In this document: positions 55,401 through 64,000 of the stretch, piece after piece
Numbering within the stretch: the first letter of the stretch is position 1
Layout of the letters: each line of letters begins with the position of its first letter
NCBI RefSeq assembly: GCF_900100155.1
Contig: NZ_FMTP01000007.1
Span: 1-64,000, forward strand
Direction: 5' to 3'
DNA: 64,000 nucleotides
Source of the DNA: Ancylobacter rudongensis
GTDB taxonomy: Bacteria > Pseudomonadota > Alphaproteobacteria > Rhizobiales > Xanthobacteraceae
The notes under the pieces: model-generated
Database searches by the model: none
Seen by the model: only the letters and a program-made list of their open reading frames with translations
Told to the model about the DNA's origin: nothing
Made by a program: the position numbers and the translations under genes

Positions 55401-58400
55401 GAAGTGGTGTGCACGGGAACGCACAGCGAATCTGCGCCTTCCGGCCCCGAAGGAGGCAGTTGGGACGTATAGCGCGGCGCCGGGCGCGCGTCATCCCTCT
55501 TGCTTGGGTGCGGCGGGGCGGCGCGGTCCCTTGGCGGCAATGGCGGCGACGATATCCCCAAGAGAGCCGATGGCGTCGATGGCGAGCGGCGCCTCCGCCG
55601 GCTCGCGTCCGCCCGCGCCCTTGGCCGCCGGCGCCACGGCGCGGGTGAAGCCGAGCTTGGCCGCCTCCTTCAGCCGCGCCACTGCGTGCGGCACGGCGCG
55701 CACCGCGCCGGTGAGGCTGATCTCGCCGAAATAGACGCTGTCCGGCGGAAGCACCGTCCCTGCCAGCGAGGAGATGAGCGCCGCCGCGACGGCGAGATCC
55801 GCTGCCGGCTCGCTGATGCGAAAGCCGCCGGCGACGTTGAGATGCACGTCATGAGCACCGAGCTTGATGCCGCAACGTGCCTCAAGTACCGCCAGCACCA
55901 TGGACAAGCGGCTGGGGTCCCAGCCAACCACGGCCCGGCGCGGTGTGCCGAGGCTGGTTGGCACGACCAGCGCCTGGATCTCCACCAGCACCGGGCGCGT
56001 GCCCTCCATGCCGGCATAGACCGCCGTGCCGGGGGCCCCGCTGTCACGGTTCGACAGGAACAGTTCGGACGGGTTGGCGACCTCGGACAGGCCGAGGCCG
56101 GTCATTTCGAACACACCGATCTCGTCGGTCGGCCCGAAGCGGTTCTTCTGCGCCCGCAGGATGCGGAAATGGTGGGCGCCGTCGCCCTCGAAGGAGAGCA
56201 CGGCGTCGACCATGTGCTCGACCACGCGCGGGCCGGCGATCTGGCCGTCCTTGGTGACATGGCCGACCAGGATGACAGCGGCGCCGGCGCGCTTGGCGTA
56301 GCGGATGAGGATCTGCGCCGAGGAGCGCACCTGTGTCACCGTGCCGGGGGCGGATTCCACCGTGTCCGTCCACATGGTCTGGATCGAATCGATCACCACC
56401 AGCGCCGGCCGGCGGCCTTCCGACAGCGTGGCGACGATGTCCTCGACATTCGTCTCGGCAGCGAGTTCTACCGGGGCGCCGGCAAGGCCCAGCCGCTCCG
56501 CCCGCAGGCGCACCTGGGCGACGGCTTCTTCGCCGGAGACATAGATGATGCGGTGCCCGGCGCTGGCCAACGCGGCGGAGGCCTGGATCAACAGCGTCGA
56601 CTTGCCGATGCCGGGGTCGCCACCGATAAGCAGCACCGATCCCGGCACAATGCCGCCGCCGGCCACGCGGTCGAGTTCGGAAATGCCGACCTGCACCCGG
56701 GGGGCATCCTCTGAGGTGCCGGTAAGACTCTCCAGCGCGATGAGCCGGCCCCGGCGTCCGCCGCGCAGATTGGCCGGCATGGTGTCGGTAGCCGTCGCCT
56801 CCTCGGCGATCGAATTCCACGCGCCGCAGGAATCGCATCGGCCCTGCCAGCGCGAATGCACCGCGCCGCAGATCTGGCAGATGAAGGATGCGGTTCGCTT
56901 TGCCATGGGTGGACTGTTCCGCTTCGCCGTGTTCGCGGACTTCTAGCCCAATAAGGCGGGCACGCGAAAGTCATGAAGGGAGAGGTATCGGCGGAAACCG
57001 CCTATGGCGCAACTCTTGCGTTTGTCTGAATACAGTCGCACTGGTATCGGATGAAGTTTGTCTCGTATCTTTATGATTGTTTCGAAAATGCCAGTCATTT
57101 CACGATTTAATTATCGATATCTGATCTGCTTCATCGTGCTTTTGCCGTGCACGCTTTGCATTGGCAGCTTTTTTCTGTGGCTGTGGCGCCGCTCCTTTGT
57201 CTGGCGGGTCGACGAGGGAGGCGTCACGCTGTGGTCGGGACGGCATGAGCCCTGGCAACGGGTGCGCGGCTATCAGCTCCGCAAGAGGCTTGAGGCGGCG
57301 GGGCCCAGCATCACGCGCGTCGACCTGCAGTTCGTGATCGGCCGAGCTTTCGTCAGCCCGGCCTGGCTTCAAAACGGCGATGAGGTGGTGGAGGCGTTGC
57401 GCATCGGCTTTCGCGACAGGGTGGCGTCGGGGCGCAGGCGCTCCAGCTATAGCCAGCGGCGGTGATAGCGACGGCCCAGTGAAGTGAGGATCTCATAGTC
57501 GATCGTGTGCGAGTGCCGCGCCAGATTGTCGAGCGTCAGCCCGTCGCCCAGCAACGTGGCGAAATCGCCTGGCTGGACCGCGTCCTCGTCGATCTCGGTG
57601 ATGTCGACGGCGAGCAGGTCCATCGAGATGCGGCCGATCAGCGGGCAGCGTCGGCCGGCGACGACGGCTTCGGCGCCCGGCCGCAGGTCCGAGGCGCCGG
57701 CGAGGCGCGGAATGCCGTCGGCATAGCCGGCTGAGAGGATGGCGACGCGCGACGGGCGGATGGCGGTATGGGCACCGCCATAGCCGACGGTTTCACCCTC
57801 ATGCACATGGCGGATGCGGGCGATGCGCAGTTCCAGTCGTACCACCGGGCGTAACGGTGCGACATCCACCCGTGGGCGTCCGCCATAGACGGCGATGCCG
57901 GGCCGCACCAGATCGAAATGATAGGCCGAATCGCTCACCGTTCCGGCGGAGTTCGCCAGCGAGGCGCGCACATCTGGAAACAGAGCCGCGATGGCGCGGA
58001 AATCCTCAAGCTGGCGCGCGTTGAGCGGGTGATCGGGTTCGTCGGCGCAGGCGAGGTGGCTCATGAGCAGCGCGACAGGAAATCCGAGCTCGGCACGGCC
58101 TTCGGCAACGCTCACCGCTTCCGCGGGGGTCAGTCCCAGGCGGTTCATGCCGGTGTCGACGTGGATGGCGGCAGGCATTTCTTCGCCGGCACGTGCGCAG
58201 AAGGCCCGCCAGCGCGCGATTTCCGCCGGGCTGCCGAGCACCGGCCGGAGGTTGCGTTCCAGATAGGCTGCCTCTGTGTCGGGGAACAGGCCGTTGAGGA
58301 CGAAGATCTCCGCCTCGGGAAGCAGGTCGCGCAGGTCACGCGCCTCACTGAGCAGCGCCACGAAGAAGCTCCGCGCGCCCGCCTGCCACAGGGTTCGGGC

Positions 58401-61400
58401 GGCGGCGGCGAGGCCGATTCCATAGCCGTCGCCCTTCAGCACGGCGGCGCAGGCGGCCGGCGCCGCGCGGCGTGTCAGTTCCTGATAGTTCTCCGCCAGC
58501 GCCGAAAGGTCGATGGTGAGACGTCCGCCGGCTTCGGCAAGCGGGATATCGTGGGCACTCAAGACTGGGCCCTCACGGCTCGGGCAGACGGTCGGACTGG
58601 ACCAGATTGGAGAAGCGGGTGAACTGGGGTTCGAACGAGACCTTCACCGTTCCGGTGGGGCCGTGGCGCTGCTTGCCGATGATCACCTCGGCGACGCCCT
58701 GCGCCGCCTTCATGTCCTGATCCCACTTGAACCATTCCTCGGTGCCTTCCTTCGGCTCGCGGCCCTTGAGGTAATATTCCTCGCGGTACACGAACATCAC
58801 CACGTCGGCATCCTGCTCGATTGAACCGGATTCGCGAAGGTCGGACAATTGCGGACGCTTGTCGTCGCGGCTCTCGACCTGACGCGAGAGCTGGGAGAGC
58901 GCCATGATCGGCACGCTCAGCTCCTTGGCCAGCGCCTTAAGGCCGGTGGTGATCTCGGTGATCTCCTGCACGCGCCCCTGCGAGGAGCTCTTGGAGGAGC
59001 CGGTGAGCAGCTGGAGATAGTCAACTACCATGAAGTCCAGGCCGCGCTGGCGCTTGAGACGTCGGGCACGTGCGCGCAGCTGGGCGATGGAGATGCCGCC
59101 AGTGTCGTCGATATAGAGCGGGATCGTCTGCATCATCTGGGCGCAGCTGGCGAGCTTGTCGAATTCATGCTCGGAGATGTCGCCTCGACGGATCTTGTAG
59201 GAGGCGATCTCGGCCTGCTCGGCGAGGATACGGGTGGCGAGCTGCTCGGCCGACATTTCCAGCGAGAAGAAGCCGACCACGCCGCCGTCGATCGCGCGGA
59301 TGGAGCCGTCCGGCAGCGTCTCCGAGTTGTAGGCCGCCGCCACGTTGAAGGCGATGTTGGTCGCGAGCGAGGTCTTTCCCATCGCCGGACGGCCGGCGAG
59401 GATGATCAAGTCGGACGGCTGCAGCCCGCCCATCATCTGGTCGAGATCGCTGAGGCCGGAGGCGGTGCCGGACAGGTGCCCGTCGCGCTGGAAGGCGCGG
59501 CTCGCCATGTCGACGGCTTCCTTCAGCGCGTCGTTGAAGCGCATGAAGCCGCCATCGTAGCGGCCAGTTTCGGCGAGCTCGTAGAGCCGCTTTTCGGCTT
59601 CCTCGATCTGCTCCTGCGGCGTGGCGTCGATCGGGGCCTCATAGGCCTCGTTGACGATTTCCTCGCCGATGTGGATCAGGTCGCGCCGCACCGAGAGGTC
59701 GTAGATGGTGCGGCCGTAATCCTCGGCATTGATGATCGTCGTCGCCTCGGCGGCGAGGCGGGCGAGATATTGCGGGGCGGTCAGCCCGGCGGCGTCGAAA
59801 TCGCTGGGCAGGAAGGTCTTCAGCGTGACCGGCGTCGCCACCTTGCCAGCGCGGATCAGCGCCGACGTGGTCTCGAAGATGGCGACATGAATCGGCTCGA
59901 AGAAATGCCGCGGCTCGAGAAAGTCCGAGACCCGGTAGAACGCCTCGTTATTGACGAGGATCGCACCCAGCAGCGCCTGTTCCGCCTCGATGTTGTGCGG
60001 GGCGGTGCGATAGGACGCGTCGGTCTCCGCCGGGGGGCGGTTCGGAGAATCGAGCATGGCTGTTCCGGGTGCGGGTGGGTCGACGCAACAGCTAGCGCCG
60101 CACCGGGGAGAAGTCCGGGACGAATCGCGCCCTGCCTATTTTGTCTTGTGGAGGGCCTGTGGAAAGCTGAATCTCGCTTGACGGGTTTCGGCCACCGCTG
60201 GCCCGCGCCCTTGCGCGGGCAAGTGGTGGCAGGCTACTCGCCGGCCAGCCGCAGGCCGGGGCGGCTCTGGTTTTCCATCTCGCGCAGCGCCGCCTCGCCC
60301 TCGGCGATGTAGTTGCGCGTCAGCGGCACCACCCCCTCGCGCCGGGCAAGCTGGATCTGGAACACCATCATGCCCTGGTGACGGAAGGCCATTTCCGACG
60401 AGGCGAGATAGAACTCGAACATCCGCACGAAGCGTGGGTCGTAGAGCCGTTCCACCTCCTCGCGATGGGCGAGGAAGCGTTCGCGCCAGGCCTTGAGCGT
60501 CTCGGCATAGTGCAGGCGCAGAATCTCGATGTCGGTGACGAGCAATCCCGCTTTCTCCACCGCCGGCAGCACCTCGGACAATGCCGGGATGTAGCCGCCG
60601 GGGAAAATGTACTTGGCGATCCATGGGTTGGTGATGCCGGGCCCTTCGGAGCGTCCGATGGAGTGGATGAGGGCGACGCCGTCCTCCTTCAGAAGCTCCG
60701 CGACCTTGCTGAAATACTCGTCATAGTGGCCGACGCCGACATGCTCGAACATGCCGACCGAGACGATCCGGTCGAACGGACCGGGCACGTCCCGATAATC
60801 CTGCAGGCGGAAGTCGGCGCGGCCGGAAAGGCCCCGCTCCTCCGCGCGCGAACGGGCGACGCCGAGCTGCTCCTGCGAGAGCGTGACTCCGGTGACGCGG
60901 GCACCCGCATGGCCAGCGAGATAGAGGCCCATTCCGCCCCAGCCGCAGCCAATGTCCAGAGCTGTTAGGTTCGGCCGGTCAAAGAGCAGCTTGGCCGCAA
61001 TGTGCCGCTTCTTGGCCAGCTGCGCGTCGTCGATCGATTGGCCGGGCGCTTCGAAATAGGCGCAGGAATATTGTCGGTCGGCATCGAGGAACAGTGAGTA
61101 AAGCCGCCCGTCCAGGTCGTAATGATGGGCGACGTTCTTCTGCGAGCGCTCAGGCGGGTTGAACTGGGCCAGACGGCGGAACAGGAAGCGTAGCCGCATG
61201 AAGAACTGCGCGCTGGCGCTCGGCACCTGCAAGCCGACCTGCGACATCAGAAGGGCGAGCACTTCGGCGATATCGCCCTGCTCGACCACCATGCCGCCGT
61301 CCATATACGCCTCGCCGAAGGTGAGCTCGGGGTCGAGGACGATCTGACGTTGCCAGGCATCGGAGGTGAAGCGGACAGTAAGGGGGGCGCCGCTGCCGTC

Positions 61401-64000
61401 TCCGAAAACGGTACGGGTGCCGGAAGCGAAAATAACGGCGAGGCAACCACGGCGCACGATGCGCTCGAGGACCTTGGCGAGCAACCGTTCCATCGGCCAA
61501 TCCCAAAGTACTGGCAGTCGGCGACGACAAACCGAAAAGGCTCGTCTCCGCGGGAAGACTGCCTGCCCATGCACTGGGCATGTCTGTTATCTGCCACTCA
61601 TTGCATCACAACCTCATCAGCCTCGCAACATGGCAAATACTGCGCTGAACGCAAAAAAGCCCGGCCGAAACCGGCCGGGCTAAGCCTTTTGACGTATGAC
61701 CTAACGTAAAAGCTTCAGGCCTGCTCGGCCTCAGCCTCCTCGTCGGCCTCGACATCGGCTTCTTCGACATACGCGTCTTCGTCCTCGTCATCGCGGACGA
61801 CGCTGAGGTCCTCACCGCGCGACTGGCGCTGGGCTTCCTCGGCGCTGCGGGCGACGTTGGCGCGGATCGACACCTCGACCTCGGGATGCAGCGTGACCGG
61901 CACTTCGTGCACGCCGATGGTCTTGATCGGCTGGTTGAGGACGATCTGGCGGCGCTCTACCGAGAAGCCGGCGGCGGTCAGGGCGTCGGAGATGTCGCGG
62001 GTCGAGACCGAGCCGTAGAGGTGGCCGGTTTCGCCAGCCTGACGGACCAGGATGATCTCGGTGCCCTTCATCTTCTCGCCGACCTTGGCGGCCTCGGACT
62101 TGAGCTCGAGGTTGCGGGTCTCCAGCTGGGCCTTCATCGATTCGAAGCGGCCCTTGTTCTCCTTGGTGGCGCGCAGCGCCTTGCCCGAGGGCAGGAGGAA
62201 ATTGCGGGCATAGCCGTCGCGCACGCGAACGACTTCGCCCATCTGGCCGAGCTTGGCGACACGCTCAAGCAGGATGACTTCCATTTCAGTTCTCCATTCA
62301 ATGCGTCAAAGTGGAAAGGTTGAGTGAGTTCAGACGTCGTTGGCGGCCGGCGGGCGCCCCGGCGGGCCGCCCTTTCGAAACCGCTGGCGCACGCCGAACA
62401 GCGTTTCGGCGAGGCCGAGCAGCGCGAGCAGCGCGAAGGGCCAGCCCAGCGCGAGCGCGGCGATCCAGACGGTAGCGATGACCAGAGCGCGGCCGGCGGC
62501 GCCGCGGGTGATCCAGTGGATGGTGGCGAGGCCGATGAAGGCGAAGGCCATGACCAGGGTGGAGGTCAGCAGTTGCGCCAGCAGGCCGATGAACCCGCCC
62601 GCGAGGTTGGTGGCGATGAAGGTGCCGACGAGCAGCACGGCCACGGGACGCGGCACCGAAATCGTCGCGAGATCCGGCCAGGGGCGCATCAGGCGGCCGG
62701 AGAGGCGGGAAATATGGGCGGCAAGCCAGAGATTGCCGATCTGTGTGACCATGGTCACGACGGCTGCCGCTGGCGGCATGACGAGGACCAGCAGGTCCAC
62801 CATCCGCTCGACATCCGGCCCGCCGGCACCAGGGCTTTTCTCGAACATCTCCTGGAACAGCGTGCGCAAGGCAGCCTGGTAGCCCTCGACGCTGCCGGCC
62901 ACCAGCGGGATCAGTGCCGCCACCGCCAGGCAACCGAGGATGGCGGCGGCCAGCACCACACGGCCGACGGGGAACCATTCGAGCGGCGCGCCAGGCTCCG
63001 GCTCGCGCGCCATCAGCGCGAGATAGGAGAGCACATAGGCGGGAAGGCCGACGCCGGCGACATAGGCGAGGAGAAGCTCGACACCGAAGAACACGCCGAT
63101 GGCCACGGCTGCCGCGGACGCGGCGATCAGCGCCGAGACATGCGTCCAGCCAAGGCCGACGATCAATACCGGCAGCGGAGCGAGATAGAAGAGGGGGAGG
63201 GCGAGCGGGCTGCCGGTCGCAACGGTGGCGACCATAAGCGCGGATGCCGCGCCGGCACCCAGCGCTATGAGCCAGTTCATAATCATCGACACGCTGTCCC
63301 GCCCTTAGCGGTTAGGGGAGGATCATCGTCCGCCCCAGCCAAGACCGCCGGAAGCCCGGGGCCTGTTGTCATTACACTGCACGAAGCGTCCCCGGCCTTG
63401 GCCGGGGACGAAGGCGTTACGCGATCAGCGGATCACGAAGGGCAGCAGGCCGAGGAAGCGCGCGCGCTTGATCGCCTGGGCCAGTTCGCGCTGCTTCTTG
63501 GCCGAGACGGCCGTGATGCGCGAGGGAACGATCTTGCCGCGCTCGGAGATGTAGCGCTGCAGCAGCCGCACGTCCTTGTAGTCGATCTTCGGCGCATTGG
63601 CGCCGGAGAACGGGCAGGTCTTGCGACGGCGGAAGAAGGGGCGACGGGCGCCCGAGGTGTTTGCGGCTGCGCCGCCGGTGCCACCGAAAGCCATCACTCA
63701 GTCTCCACGCTGGCCGGAGCCTCTTCGCGGTCACGGCGCGGGCCGCGATCGCCACGATCACCACCACGGTCGCCGCCGAAACTGCGCCCGCCGCCGCCGA
63801 AGCCGCGATCACCGCCGAAGCCGCGATCACCGAAGCCACGATCGCCACGATCGTCGCGGTCGCGCTTCTGCAGCATGACCGACTGGCCTTCTTCGAGCTC
63901 TTCGACGCGGACGGTGATGAAGCGAAGAATGTCCTCATCGATACGCATCTGGCGCTCCATCTCGGCCACGGCGGCCGGCGGCGCGTCGATGTTCAGCAGC

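Overview
The window is GC-rich (about two thirds G+C by eye) and alphaproteobacterial. The right end has the order typical of Rhizobiales (Hyphomicrobiales): rpsF-rpsR-DUF2232-rplI, cfa, dnaB, alr, radA, cvpA, purF. A lanthanide-type methanol dehydrogenase locus together with beta-ketothiolase-free accessory genes (PHB-depolymerase-like esterase, NnrU, hybrid PAS kinase) fits a facultative methylotroph near Ancylobacter/Starkeya/Xanthobacter; the genus is inference only.

Left part (1-16.6 kb), accessory. It opens inside an IS3-family transposase. A LysR regulator diverges from a medium-chain dehydrogenase, followed by a large multi-PAS hybrid histidine kinase. An amide locus follows: a polar amino-acid-type binding protein, a single-chain permease-ATPase fusion, an acetamidase/formamidase (FmdA family), and an AraC-type regulator fused in frame to a second complete FmdA domain. 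Then come a PHB-depolymerase-like esterase, three small conserved proteins (one DUF1488) and a transglutaminase-like protease.

Middle (16.6-20 kb). A 43-residue basic protein, a cold-shock protein, an ABM-domain monooxygenase-like protein, and a Tat-exported beta carbonic anhydrase divergent from a winged-helix protein.

Methylotrophy block (20-44 kb). This is the centre of the window. It holds a cytochrome c, a quinoprotein-relay zinc metallohydrolase, xoxF (with the extra aspartate diagnostic of lanthanide enzymes), xoxG, xoxJ, a CXXCW rhodanese-like protein, an ABC-2 exporter, a cupredoxin-like protein, a beta-propeller, a periplasmic binding protein, DUF3280 coupled to a NitT/TauT-type ABC importer, fae (formaldehyde-activating enzyme), an OmpR-type two-component system, pqqABCDE with two secreted proteins of unknown function, and a SoxYZ-like carrier. 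XoxF oxidises methanol in the periplasm, PqqA-E make its cofactor, XoxG takes the electrons, and Fae captures the formaldehyde in the cytoplasm. Two recurring DNA motifs tie the block together. One is an 11-12-bp-phased TTCTTAT direct repeat before xoxF, xoxG, the divergent 31.3-kb promoters and pqqA. The other is a perfect CGGGAA-N4-TTCCCG dyad before xoxF and before DUF3280. Neither is explained by the genes, and an OmpR-family regulator sits inside the block.

Right part (44-64 kb), core housekeeping. Small lipoproteins, an ArsC-like reductase, prfC, an L,D-transpeptidase, nnrU, panB, a YfgM-like TPR protein, der, an SDR, a VOC protein, purF, cvpA, radA, alr, dnaB, cfa, rplI, DUF2232, rpsR and rpsF (cut by the window edge). 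No CRISPR array, rRNA or tRNA was recognised.
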